Assembly (NCBI GenBank): GCA_965652565.1
Contig: CBFGWL010000037.1
Span: forward strand, 1 to 26,492
Source of the DNA: RSA11 sp965652565
GTDB taxonomy: Bacteria > Actinomycetota > Thermoleophilia > Solirubrobacterales > 70-9
Direction of reading: 5' to 3'
DNA: 26,492 bases
Positions 1-7,715 of the stretch are shown one piece after another; within the stretch, counting starts at the first letter, position 1; each line of letters starts with the position of its first letter. The position numbers and the translations under genes are program-made. The notes below the pieces were generated by a model. It saw nothing but the letters and a program-made list of their open reading frames with translations, was not told the DNA's origin and ran no database searches.

Positions 1-2
1 CG

Positions 3-140
3 GGCGACCTGCCCGCCCACCTGTACCGCACCGGGCTCGTCGAGGACGGCGTCCTCGTCTGGGACACGTTCTGGTACGCGGGGCACTATCCGCTCTTCAC
101 CTACAGCCTCCTCTACTACTTCCCTGCCGCCCTCGTCGGG
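3..140 (+). other. Fragment of a polytopic membrane protein, cut at both ends
   Basis: Plus-strand frame 3 reads as plausible membrane protein from the window edge to about 140. It is rich in Trp, Tyr, Phe and Leu, with a WYAGHYPLFTYSLLYYFP core. This resembles the first extracellular loop of actinobacterial membrane proteins of the glycosyltransferase or YfhO-like kind; that likeness is from memory. From about 141 the same frame is only the antisense of the carboxyltransferase. The opposite reading of 1-130 continues the carboxyltransferase frame but has no resemblance to that family. The fragment has no start or stop in the window. The family call is weak; the case for a real coding switch is better. 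Confidence 0.45.
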
Positions 141-884
141 AACGACCGCGTCCGGGACGCTGTCGCCGGGCGGCATCGCCGGCGCGACTGGGGGCCGCTC
201 GCCGATGCGGGACGGCAGAAACGACAGCAGCTCGCGCGTGAGCCGGGTGGCCGCGGGCACGTCGGGCGCGACGAACTGGCAGACGCCGTTGCGCCCGTGG
301 ACGCCGGGACCGCCCAGCTCCTCCATGCTCACGTCCTCGCCGAGCGCCTCGCGGACCACCTTGGGCCCCGTGAGGAACATCCGCGCCTGCTCCGTCATCA
401 CGACGAAGTCGGTGAGCGCCGGCGAGTACGCGCCGCCGCCGGCCGAGACGCCGCACACGATCGAGACCTGCGGGACGAGCTCCTGCAGCTCCACGCTCGC
501 CCGGAAGATCTTCCCGTAGCCGGCGAGCGCCTGATGACCCTCCTGCAGACGGGCGCCGCCGGACTCGACGAACCCGACCACGGGCGCACCGGCCTCGCCG
601 GCGAGCTCCATCGTCCGCACGATCGAGTCGGCGTGCGCCTCCCCGAGGGAGCCGCCCATGTAGGTCGGGTCCTGCGCGTAGCAGTAGACCGCCCGGCCGT
701 CGAGCGTGCCCGCGCCCGCGAGCACACCGTCGCCGTTGAGATCGCCGCGGATGGAGCGGATCGAACTCCGCAGGGCCATGAAGGAGCCCGGGTCACAGAG
801 CCCCTCGAGCCGCGTGCGCGGATCGCGGCGCTCCTCGTCCGCCTGCTGCGGTGCGCTCTTGAGTGCTGCGGTAGCGATCGCCAT
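135..884 (-). CDS. Acyl-CoA carboxylase carboxyltransferase (AccD6/PCCB-like), N-terminal half only
   Basis: This is the beta (carboxyltransferase) subunit that moves the carboxyl group from biotin to acetyl- or propionyl-CoA, giving malonyl-CoA for the adjacent FAS-II enzymes. The minus frame, absent from simple long-ORF views because it runs off the window, starts at ATG 884 (NMAIATAAL follows an in-frame GTG at 890). It contains GGSLGEAHADSIVR, ESGGARLQEG, GVSAGGGAYSPALTD and LTGPKVVREALGEDV, the N-terminal crotonase-fold motifs of PCCB/AccD6. The position after fabF matches the accD6 placement in Mycobacterium FAS-II clusters. About 250 residues are recognisable, ending at DAVVPDE. The family is usually around 480-520 residues, and the expected RRAYDVR-type linker and C-terminal half are missing. 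The GTG at 890 would overlap the fabF stop as GTGA. Paralogue identity and substrate are unproven. Confidence 0.85.
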
Positions 885-886
885 GT

Positions 887-2092
887 TCACGCCGCCAGGC
901 AGAGGACCGCGTTGTGGCCGCCGAACCCGAACGAGTTCGAGATCGCGACGCGCCGCGCGCCGCCGTTCCCCGACGCCGTCTCGAGCGGGCGCGCCTCGTT
1001 CGGCACGTAGTCGAGGTCGAGCTCCTCGTCGGGCTCCTCGTAGCCGAGCGTCGGCGGCGCGATGCCGCGCCGCAGGGCGCCCGCCGTGGCGATCGCCTCC
1101 ACCGCGCCCGCCGCGCCGAGCAGGTGCCCGATCGCCGACTTGGTGGACGAGACCGGCACGCGGCGCGCGTGCTCGCCCAGGGCGTCCTTGAGCGCCTGCG
1201 TCTCCGACGCGTCGTTGAGCGGCGTCGAGGTGCCGTGCGCGTTGACGTAGTCGACCTCCTCCGCCTCGACGCCGGCGTCGGCGAGCGCGAGCCGCACGGC
1301 CCGAGCCGCCTCCTTGCCGGTGGGGTCGGGAGCGGTCAAATGGTGTGCGTCCGAGGTCGCCGCGTAGCCGAGCAGCTCGCCGAGGATCTCGGCGCCGCGC
1401 GCCTCGGCCGCCTCGGCCTCCTCGAGCACCAGCACGCCCGCGCCCTCACCCATCACGAAGCCGTCGCGCCGCGCGTCGAACGGGCGCGAGATGCCGAGCT
1501 GCGAGGTGGCGCCCATCGCCGCGAACGCCGCCGAGGCAAGCGGCGTGAGCGTCGCCTCCGCGCCGCCGCACACCACCGCGTCGGCGTCGCCCGCGCGGAT
1601 GATCCGCATCGCGTCGCCGATCGCGTGAGCACCCGCGGCGCAGGCAGAGACCACACCGTAGGTGGGTCCGTGCAGGCCGTGGCGCATCGCCACCGATGCC
1701 GAGCCGGCGTTGCCCATCATGAGCGGCACCGAGAGCGGCGAGACGGCCTTCGGGCCGCGATTGCGCAGCACGTCGGTCTGCTCCTCGAGCGAACCCAGGC
1801 CGCCGATGCCGGTGCCGATCACGCAGCCGATGCGCTCCGGGTCGTACGGGAGCTCGTCGCCCCAGGCCGAGGCGATCGCCTCGTTGGCGGCGACGACCGC
1901 GAGCTGGGTGAAGCGGTCGGCGCGCCTGGCCTCCTTGCGGGAGAAGTGGTCGGACGGCTCGTAATCGGAGCAGCTGCCGACGCCGCCGACGATCCCGCAC
2001 TCGCCCGCGATCCAGCGGTCGAGGAGCGTGTCGGCCCCCAGGCCGAGCGGTGTCACCGCGCCTACGCCCGTGATCACTACTCGTCTGGTCAT
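887..2092 (-). CDS. fabF: Beta-ketoacyl-ACP synthase II (KAS II)
   Basis: FabF condenses malonyl-ACP with a growing acyl-ACP, releasing CO2, in the FAS-II elongation cycle. The protein has 401 residues from ATG 2092, the usual family length. It shows the thiolase-fold Cys-His-His triad: Cys151 in VVSACAAGAHA, His286 in VNAHGTSTPLND and His323 in KSAIGHLLGAAG. The C-terminal GFGGHN motif is also present. I chose ATG 2092 over the in-frame GTG at 2101 because a GGAGG lies 8 nt before the ATG and overlaps the GTG. It follows acpP in the same orientation with a short gap, and its stop abuts the carboxyltransferase start. A KasA/KasB-type long-chain role is possible but cannot be told apart here. 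Confidence 0.96.
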   Translation of the reverse strand: MTRRVVITGVGAVTPLGLGADTLLDRWIAGECGIVGGVGSCSDYEPSDHFSRKEARRADRFTQLAVVAANEAIASAWGDELPYDPERIGCVIGTGIGGLGSLEEQTDVLRNRGPKAVSPLSVPLMMGNAGSASVAMRHGLHGPTYGVVSACAAGAHAIGDAMRIIRAGDADAVVCGGAEATLTPLASAAFAAMGATSQLGISRPFDARRDGFVMGEGAGVLVLEEAEAAEARGAEILGELLGYAATSDAHHLTAPDPTGKEAARAVRLALADAGVEAEEVDYVNAHGTSTPLNDASETQALKDALGEHARRVPVSSTKSAIGHLLGAAGAVEAIATAGALRRGIAPPTLGYEEPDEELDLDYVPNEARPLETASGNGGARRVAISNSFGFGGHNAVLCLAA

Positions 2093-2143
2093 TGGCAGCA
2101 CCTCCGTTTGCTGTCGGTGTGAGGGGTCAGGTCGTCCGGCGGA

Positions 2144-2392
2144 TCAGTCCGCGCGGGCGACCACGAGGTCGATCACCTGACCGACCGTCTCGAGGCCCTT
2201 GAGGTCGTCACCCTCGAGACGCACCCCGAACTCGTCCTCGACGATCTGCGCGAGCTCGACGACGTCGAGCGAGTCGACGTCGAGCTCCTCGAACGTCGCC
2301 TCGCGGGTGATCTGGTCGGCGTCCGCGCCGACCTCGGCGAGGCCGTCGAAGATCACCTTCTGGACGGTCTCGTCAGTCGCCTTGGTGGTCAT
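2144..2392 (-). CDS. acpP: Acyl carrier protein
   Basis: This 82-residue acidic protein carries acyl chains as thioesters on a 4'-phosphopantetheine arm during fatty acid synthesis. The arm attaches to Ser41 in the DVDSLDVVEL motif, the classic DSL site. Length, acidity and helix II sequence fit FAS-II ACP better than a polyketide carrier. AGGAG lies 9 nt before the ATG. It sits between fabG and fabF in the operon, so carrier, reductase and condensing enzymes are made together. Confidence 0.96.
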   Translation of the reverse strand: MTTKATDETVQKVIFDGLAEVGADADQITREATFEELDVDSLDVVELAQIVEDEFGVRLEGDDLKGLETVGQVIDLVVARAD

Positions 2393-2443
2393 CTGCTGTG
2401 GCTCCTTTCACTTTCGATCTCAATCGGCGAACGGCCGTACGCC

Positions 2444-3226
2444 TCATGCGCTCAGGCCGCCGTCGACGACCAGGGTCGTTCCGGTCACGTAGCTCGCCTC
2501 CTCGGAGGCGAGAAAGCGGATGCACGCGGCGACCTCGTCGGGGGTCCCCGCCCGGCGGGCCGGGATCGAGCCCAGCGTCTCGCCGCTGACGTCCTCGGTC
2601 AGCTTCGTCTCGACGAAACCAGGGGCGACCGCGTTCACGGTCACACCGCGCCGGGCCACCTCGACGGCGACCGTCTTCGTCATCCCGATCAGACCCGCCT
2701 TCGCGGCCGCGTAGTTGGCCTGGCCGACGTTGGCGCGGGGGCCGACCACGGAGGCCACGTTCACGATCCGGCCGAAGCGGGCGCGGATCATCGGCCGCAG
2801 GGCGCGGCGCGTGGCGCGGAAGGCGGCGGTGAGGTTGGTGTCGACGACGCGCTGCCAGGCCGCGTCGTCGAGCTGGGCCGCGATGTTGTCGTCGCGCACA
2901 CCCGCGTTGTTGACGAGCACGAGCACGGTGCCGTGCTCGGCCTCCATGCGCTCGAAGGCGGCCTCGGTCGCGTCCGGGTCGCAAACGTCGGCGGCGATCG
3001 GCACGACGACCCCGCCCGCGGTCTCGATCTCGTGGGCGAGCGCCTCGGCGCCGTCGCGGTCGGAGCGGAACGTGATTCCCACGGGCCAGCCCTCGGCGGC
3101 GAGCGCGCGAGCGGTCGCGGCGCCGATGCCGCGGGAGCCACCCGTGACGATCGCGCAGCCCTCGCGGACGGGCCGCTCGCGCCCGGCGCGCGCCCCGTTC
3201 GCCTGCACGGTCGCGGCGTCAGTCAT
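2444..3226 (-). CDS. fabG: 3-oxoacyl-ACP reductase
   Basis: This is an SDR-family NADPH-dependent reductase that converts beta-ketoacyl-ACP to beta-hydroxyacyl-ACP. Its 260 residues carry the cofactor motif TGGSRGIG (28-35), NNAG (106-109) and the catalytic set Asn131, Ser159, Tyr172 and Lys176 in NYAAAKAG. The C-terminal YVTGTTLVVDGG is typical of FabG. The start is ATG 3226, which overlaps the fabH stop by 8 bp (ATGACTGA) and suggests translational coupling. A longer open reading upstream is only a shadow of fabH. About 20 residues precede the usual FabG N terminus, a modest extension. Many SDRs look alike, but the operon context makes FabG very likely. Confidence 0.94.
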   Translation of the reverse strand: MTDAATVQANGARAGRERPVREGCAIVTGGSRGIGAATARALAAEGWPVGITFRSDRDGAEALAHEIETAGGVVVPIAADVCDPDATEAAFERMEAEHGTVLVLVNNAGVRDDNIAAQLDDAAWQRVVDTNLTAAFRATRRALRPMIRARFGRIVNVASVVGPRANVGQANYAAAKAGLIGMTKTVAVEVARRGVTVNAVAPGFVETKLTEDVSGETLGSIPARRAGTPDEVAACIRFLASEEASYVTGTTLVVDGGLSA

Positions 3227-4223
3227 CGCTGCCCCCCTCCCACTCGACGACGGTGGCGCCCCAGGTGAGCCCGCCGCCGAACGCGGCGAGCAGCACCTTC
3301 GAGCCCGGTCGCACGAGGCCGTCCTCGACGGCGCGGGCGAGCGCGATCGGCACCGAGGCGGCCGAGGTGTTGCCGTAGCTGGAGATGCACTCGACCACAC
3401 GGTCGCTCGGCAGCCGCAGGCGCTGGCCGACGGCGCGCAGGATGCGCGCGTTGGCCTGGTGATAGATGAAGGCGTCGATCTCCTCGAGCTGCGCGCCGGC
3501 GGCCGCTGCCGCGTCGCGGGTGACGTCGGTGAGCCGGGCAACGGCCTCGCGGAAGGTGTCCTGGCCCTCCATGCGCAGGATGCCCTCCTCGCGCTCGGCC
3601 ACGACGAGCGGGCCGCGGGCGCCGTCGCTGCCCAGGAGCACCGGGCCGATGCGCCCCTCGCCCCGGGCCGGGGCGATCACGGCGGCTCCCGCGCCGTCCG
3701 CGAAGAGCGCCGCCGTCGCGCGATCCGCGGGGTCGACGATGCGACTCATCAGATCGGCCCCCACGACGAGCACCGCGCGGGCGCGACCCGCCTCGACGAG
3801 CGGCGCGCCCAGGGCCAGCGCGCTGAGGAAGCCGGTGCAGGCGGCGCCCACGTCGAGCGCGCCCGCGTTCGCGGTGCCGAGCTCGGCGGCGACGAGCGGG
3901 CCGAGGTTCGGGGTGATCCGGTCGTGGCTCATCGTCGCGGCGAGCACGAGGTCGACGTCCGCCGCGGTCACGCCCGCGCCCGCGAGCGCGTCGCGCGCGG
4001 CCGCCGTCGCGAAGTCGAGCAGCGTCTCCTCGTCCGTGGCGATGCGGCGCTCGCGCACGCCGGTGCGCTCGACGATCCAGCTCTCCTCGACGCCGATGCG
4101 CTCGGCGATCGGGGCGTTGCCGCGCACCTGCTCGGGCACGGCCATCGCGATCGAGGCGATCGCCGCGGCCGCGGGCGTCGTGCGCTCGGCGAGCTCGTCG
4201 GGCGCGGCGGTGGCCTCAAGCAT
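3219..4223 (-). CDS. fabH: Beta-ketoacyl-ACP synthase III
   Basis: FabH starts fatty acid synthesis by condensing an acyl-CoA primer with malonyl-ACP. The 334-residue protein has Cys129 in DVGAACTGF, His255 in YHQANARI and Asn285 in SSYGNTSAAS, the complete KAS III triad. WIVERTGVRERR (49-60), which lines the CoA site in this family, is also present. ATG 4223 overlaps the fabD stop by 8 bp (ATGCTTGA), and its own stop overlaps fabG by 8 bp. A branched primer preference, common in actinobacteria, cannot be read from the sequence. An N-terminal extension of about 20 Ala-rich residues precedes the conserved core. Confidence 0.95.
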   Translation of the reverse strand: MLEATAAPDELAERTTPAAAAIASIAMAVPEQVRGNAPIAERIGVEESWIVERTGVRERRIATDEETLLDFATAAARDALAGAGVTAADVDLVLAATMSHDRITPNLGPLVAAELGTANAGALDVGAACTGFLSALALGAPLVEAGRARAVLVVGADLMSRIVDPADRATAALFADGAGAAVIAPARGEGRIGPVLLGSDGARGPLVVAEREEGILRMEGQDTFREAVARLTDVTRDAAAAAGAQLEEIDAFIYHQANARILRAVGQRLRLPSDRVVECISSYGNTSAASVPIALARAVEDGLVRPGSKVLLAAFGGGLTWGATVVEWEGGSDD

Positions 4224-5058
4224 GGGCCGCCTCCCGCCGCTCGGCCGGGTTGCGCTCGACCAGGCCGGTGAGCACCTTGCCCGGGCCGGTCTCGATGAAG
4301 CGCTCCACGCCGCGCGCCCAGAGCGCCTGCATGGTCTCGCGCCAGCGGACGGGACGCACGAGCGCGCCGGCGAGCTCCGCGCGCGGGTCGCTGAACGGCG
4401 CCGCCGCGGTGCACGAGTACACCGGCACGTCCGGTTCGCTGAAGTCGACCTCGTCGAGGGCGGCGCGGAACTCGTCGACCACCGGCGCCATCGCGGGCGA
4501 GTGGAAGGCGCCCCGGATCGGCAGGCGCACGCCGCGCAGGCCGGCGGCGCGCGCGTCCTTGCGGGCGGCGCTGAGCGCGTCGTCGTGGCCGGCGACGACG
4601 AGCTGGTCGGGGGCGTTGTCGTTGGCGAGCGTGAGCCCGTGGCGCTCGGCGACCTCGCGTGCCACGTCGCCCGGGCCGAGCAGGGCGAGCATGCCGCTCT
4701 CGCCGTCGGCCTCGGCGGCGCGCTGCATGAGCGAGCCCCGGACCGCGGCAATGCGCAGGCCGTCCTCGACCGAGATCGCGCCGCCCGCGGCGAGCGCGGC
4801 AAGCTCGCCGAGCGAGTGCCCGGCGATGCAGTCGGCCTCGGGGCGGCCCGCGGCGTGCCAGCCGGCGATGCTCGCGCAGTAGATCGCGGGCTGGGCGAAG
4901 CGCGTGCCGTCGCTTACTCGCTCGAACGGGTCGTCTCCGACGAGCTCGGCAGCGAGGGCGAGCAGATCGGGGCACTCCGCGGCGACCTTCTCCTGCATCC
5001 CGGGCTCCTGACTTCCCTGGCCGGGGAAGAGCAGCGCGGTGAGTTGGCGGCGACTCAT
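4216..5058 (-). CDS. fabD: Malonyl-CoA:ACP transacylase
   Basis: FabD loads malonyl groups from CoA onto ACP for both condensing enzymes. The 280-residue protein has the oxyanion motif FPGQGSQ (11-17), the nucleophile Ser82 in GHSLGE, Arg107 which binds the malonyl carboxylate, and His186 in GAFHSPAM. It is the first gene of the fab operon. The start is uncertain: ATG 5058 and the adjacent GTG 5061 are both possible. A GAGGTG about 11-14 nt upstream is the only Shine-Dalgarno-like stretch. The in-frame extension to 5088 lacks family residues. Confidence 0.95.
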   Translation of the reverse strand: MSRRQLTALLFPGQGSQEPGMQEKVAAECPDLLALAAELVGDDPFERVSDGTRFAQPAIYCASIAGWHAAGRPEADCIAGHSLGELAALAAGGAISVEDGLRIAAVRGSLMQRAAEADGESGMLALLGPGDVAREVAERHGLTLANDNAPDQLVVAGHDDALSAARKDARAAGLRGVRLPIRGAFHSPAMAPVVDEFRAALDEVDFSEPDVPVYSCTAAAPFSDPRAELAGALVRPVRWRETMQALWARGVERFIETGPGKVLTGLVERNPAERREAAHA

Positions 5059-5112
5059 CACGCTCGATGATTCACCTCGCGACCGCACCGGTCACGCACT
5101 TTCGCCCCGATA

Positions 5113-5130
5113 CCCCCCGTTCGGAGGGGG
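5113..5130. repeat. GC hairpin in the fabD leader region
   Basis: CCCCCC followed by a short GTTCGGA spacer and GGGGG makes a strong stem of at least 5 bp in the 113-bp gap between the regulator gene and fabD. No clear -35/-10 promoter is visible in this gap. The hairpin may lie in the fab mRNA leader or end the upstream transcript. Confidence 0.35.
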
Positions 5131-5157
5131 CCGCGCGTAGGGGCGGGGGGTCGCTCC

Positions 5158-5174
5158 TAACCCGGCGCGGGTTA
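5158..5174. promoter_or_regulatory. Perfect 7-bp inverted repeat upstream of fabD, at the 3' end of the response regulator gene
   Basis: TAACCCG-GCG-CGGGTTA is a perfect palindrome with 7-bp arms. It overlaps the TAA stop of the response regulator gene, about 100 bp before fabD. There is no T run after it on the transcribed strand, so it is not a clear Rho-independent terminator. It could be a transcriptional operator or a simple 3' hairpin. Both roles are inference. Confidence 0.4.
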
Positions 5175-5771
5175 CGTGATCAGGCCGAGCCGCTGGGCCG
5201 CCTTGACGGCCTCCGCGCGGTTGCGCACGCCGAGCTTGCGATAGATCGAGCTCGTGTGCTCCTTGACCGTGTGCGGGGAGAGGTAAAGAGCCTTCGCGAT
5301 CTCCGCGTTCGTCTGGCCCTGGGCGATGTGGGCCACCACCTCGCGCTCGCGCTCGGTCAGGTTCGCGCCGCTCGTCTCGGGCGCCGGCGCGAAGACCTCC
5401 TGGCCCAGGGCGACCATGCGCACCGCGCGCACGACGTCGGCCGCGCCCCAGTCCTTGGAGACGAAGCCCGAGGCGCCGGCGGCGCGCGCGACCGCGGGCG
5501 AGATCCGCCCGGCGCCTGAGATCAGCAGGATGCGCATCTCGGGGTGCTCCTTGTGGAGCTCCTCGGCGACCTCGGCCCCCGACTCGCCCTGCAGGAAGAG
5601 GTCGACGAGCGCGACGTGCGGGCGCAGGCGCGCGGCGTGCACGAGCGCCTCCCTCCCGTTCGTCGCGGCGGCGCAGCTCTCGACCCAGTTCTGGCGCTCG
5701 AGCAAGAGGCGAAAGCCCCAGTGGACGACGTCGTGGTCGTCCACCACCAGCACGCGCAGCTGCTCATCCAT
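5172..5771 (-). CDS. NarL/FixJ-family response regulator
   Basis: This is a 199-residue two-component DNA-binding regulator. The receiver domain (about 1-120) has acidic Asp11/Asp12, phosphoacceptor Asp57 in VALVDLFLQG, Ser85 and Lys106. The C-terminal LuxR-type helix-turn-helix (about 137-199) has LTEREREVVAHIAQG and the HTVKEHTSSIYRKLGV recognition helix region. ATG 5771 overlaps the kinase stop by 8 bp (ATGGATGA), so the two are very likely a cognate pair made from one transcript. The fab operon lies 113 bp downstream on the same strand. Regulation of fatty acid synthesis by this pair is an attractive inference with no direct evidence here. Confidence 0.93.
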   Translation of the reverse strand: MDEQLRVLVVDDHDVVHWGFRLLLERQNWVESCAAATNGREALVHAARLRPHVALVDLFLQGESGAEVAEELHKEHPEMRILLISGAGRISPAVARAAGASGFVSKDWGAADVVRAVRMVALGQEVFAPAPETSGANLTEREREVVAHIAQGQTNAEIAKALYLSPHTVKEHTSSIYRKLGVRNRAEAVKAAQRLGLIT

Positions 5772-6864
5772 CGCGGCCCTCCTCCCCGACCGGGCAGACG
5801 ATCCGCACCCGCCAGCGATCCTCTTCGTGCGGCCCGTACTCGAGCACGCCCTGATGCTGGAGCGCTTCGACGCCTGCGAGCTTGAGGCCCAGGCCGCCGT
5901 CGCCCTGCCGGGTCCCCCGCACCCCGTCGTTGATGACCTGCAGGCTGAGCGCGCCGTTGCGGCGGCGGACCCGCACGTGGATCTCCCGCGCGCTCGCGTG
6001 CTTGTCGGCGTTGCGCATCGCCTCGGCCAAGACGGACTGCAACAGCCCCTCGAGCCGGTCCGGCACGAGCACGTCCGCGTCCCAGTCGACGCTCACCCGC
6101 GGGTCGTGTTCCTCGAGCCGGTCGACCATGCGCCGCAAGGTCGTCTTCGTCTCGTGCTCGGGCGGCGCGAGCTGGCGCTCGAGCGAGCCGCGCAGCTCCG
6201 CCAGGACCGCGCGCAGCTCGGCGTGGGCGCGCTTGCGGTCCTCGTCGGAGAGCGGGCCCTCGGCGCCGAGCACCAGCGAGAGCCCAAACAGCCTCTGGAT
6301 CACCTGGTCGTGGATCTCGCGGGTGAGCGCGATGCGCTCGCTCAGCCGGTTGGCCCGCTCGCGCATGCTCGTCGAGCGCTCGACGCTGGCGACGAGCGCG
6401 GCGCCGCGCGCGAGCGTGCGCAGCGGCAGGCGCTCGGACTCATCGAGCTCGAACTCGGCGCCGTTGCAATCGGCGAAGACCACGCCCAGCCAGGCGCCGC
6501 CGGCCGAGACGGGCACGCAGGCGACCGCGTTCGTGCCGATGATCTCCGCGAAGTGCACGGGCACCTCCCCGCTGAGGTCGCCGGAGGCGATCACCACGTC
6601 GTCGCGCTCGAGCGCGCGCTGCGCGAGCGGCGCGTCCGCGAGGGTGCCCTCGACCTGGCGCGCGAGCTCGGGATCCACGCCGGCCGAGCCCACGGTGCGC
6701 ACGGCCCGGTACGCGGGGTCGTAGAGCATCAGGATCGCGCGCTCGAGGCGTGTGAGGCGGCAGATCGCCGCGCACAGGCGGTCGTAGAACTCGGCGGGAT
6801 CGATCGCGTCCGAGCCGAGCTGCTCGACGAGCACATCGATGGCCTGGTCACGCTGCGACGTCAT
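5764..6864 (-). CDS. Soluble GAF-domain histidine kinase (HisKA_3/NarX type)
   Basis: This is a 366-residue sensor kinase with no membrane segment. Residues about 15-165 look like a GAF sensor. A HisKA_3 dimerisation segment follows, with phosphoacceptor His185 in TREIHDQVIQRLFGLSL. The ATPase domain has the N box EAMRNADKHA (Asn285), NDG (312-314) and the G2 box GDGGLGLKLAG (321-331). I chose ATG 6864 (MTSQRDQ); the longer reading to 6990 runs antisense to nothing useful, overlaps the upstream gene and lacks family features. The GAF signal is unknown. The conserved HDQVIQRLFG sequence is that of actinobacterial DevS/NarX-like kinases, but the haem or ligand chemistry cannot be judged. Confidence 0.92.
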   Translation of the reverse strand: MTSQRDQAIDVLVEQLGSDAIDPAEFYDRLCAAICRLTRLERAILMLYDPAYRAVRTVGSAGVDPELARQVEGTLADAPLAQRALERDDVVIASGDLSGEVPVHFAEIIGTNAVACVPVSAGGAWLGVVFADCNGAEFELDESERLPLRTLARGAALVASVERSTSMRERANRLSERIALTREIHDQVIQRLFGLSLVLGAEGPLSDEDRKRAHAELRAVLAELRGSLERQLAPPEHETKTTLRRMVDRLEEHDPRVSVDWDADVLVPDRLEGLLQSVLAEAMRNADKHASAREIHVRVRRRNGALSLQVINDGVRGTRQGDGGLGLKLAGVEALQHQGVLEYGPHEEDRWRVRIVCPVGEEGRDG

Positions 6865-6926
6865 TCGCGACGCATGACAGTACTCCCGCGCCGGGCAGAG
6901 CGTCAGCTCGCGGGCCCTGCGGGCGC

Positions 6927-7628
6927 CTACTGGCCGAGCTTGTTGCGGTAGCGGGTGACGTAGGCCTCGAACGGGCCGACCAGCCACCACCAGACGACGG
7001 CCGCGTACGGGCTCCAGAAGGCGAACGGCACCGAGATCAGGAAGAACCCGACCGGGGCCAGCGACTGCAAGAGGTCCCAGCGGTAGGACTCCGGGCTCGG
7101 CGACTTGCGCAGCAGGTTGTTCTGGTACGCGTGGCGGAACATCACCACTTCCAAGCCGCTGACGATGGCGATGATCACCGCGTACAGCGAGACCGCGAGC
7201 GGGTTGTAGAAGTAGTCCCCGAGCAGGGCCGTCGGGAACGGCACGAAGGCGATCAGCGCCAGGTAGACGAGGTTGCGGAAGATCAGGCCGCTGTCCATCC
7301 GGGCGAGATCCGCGACGAACGAGTGGTGCGCGAGCCAGTAGCGCCCGATCACGGCGAAGCTGATGAAGAACGAGACGATCTGCTCGCTCATGTCGTTGAG
7401 CTGGTCGGCCAGCTCGCGGATGCTGTTTGCATCCTGGAGCGTGGGGACTGCGACCTCGACGACGAGCAGGGTCATCGCGATCGCGAAGATCCCGTCGCTG
7501 AACGCGATCACCCGCGAGAACTCCTCGCTTCCGCGCGCGTGCTTCTGCTCGGAGACGATCGAACCCACCTCGGCGGGATCCGGAGTGGTTGGCTCGGACG
7601 CGGGCCCCTCGGTCATGGGCGTGCCCAC
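6927..7628 (-). CDS. TMEM175/DUF1211-family membrane protein (putative K+ channel)
   Basis: This is a 233-residue membrane protein. After a hydrophilic N terminus of about 35 residues comes the family signature RVIAFSDGIFAIAMTLLVVEV (FSDG at 43-46). About five further hydrophobic segments follow, including SFFISFAVIGRYWLAHH and LVYLALIAFVPFPTALLG. Bacterial TMEM175 proteins with the FSDG motif form leak-type K+ channels; that function is from the family. GTG 7628 has GGGAG 5 nt upstream; ATG 7616 is the alternative. It is on the same strand as the kinase gene, with a 62-bp gap. Any functional link between them is speculation. Confidence 0.88.
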   Translation of the reverse strand: MGTPMTEGPASEPTTPDPAEVGSIVSEQKHARGSEEFSRVIAFSDGIFAIAMTLLVVEVAVPTLQDANSIRELADQLNDMSEQIVSFFISFAVIGRYWLAHHSFVADLARMDSGLIFRNLVYLALIAFVPFPTALLGDYFYNPLAVSLYAVIIAIVSGLEVVMFRHAYQNNLLRKSPSPESYRWDLLQSLAPVGFFLISVPFAFWSPYAAVVWWWLVGPFEAYVTRYRNKLGQ

Positions 7629-7715
7629 CCTAACTCCCGCACCCGCCGGAACGCGGGCTCTGGGGCACGCCCGCTCGGAGCGGCGGACGGGTCGAGGCTC
7701 CGCGCCCCGCGGTCG

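Noticed and set aside
1..130. C-terminal continuation of the carboxyltransferase into the window start
   Set aside because: The frame stays open but has no resemblance to the family, while the opposite strand gives credible membrane protein.
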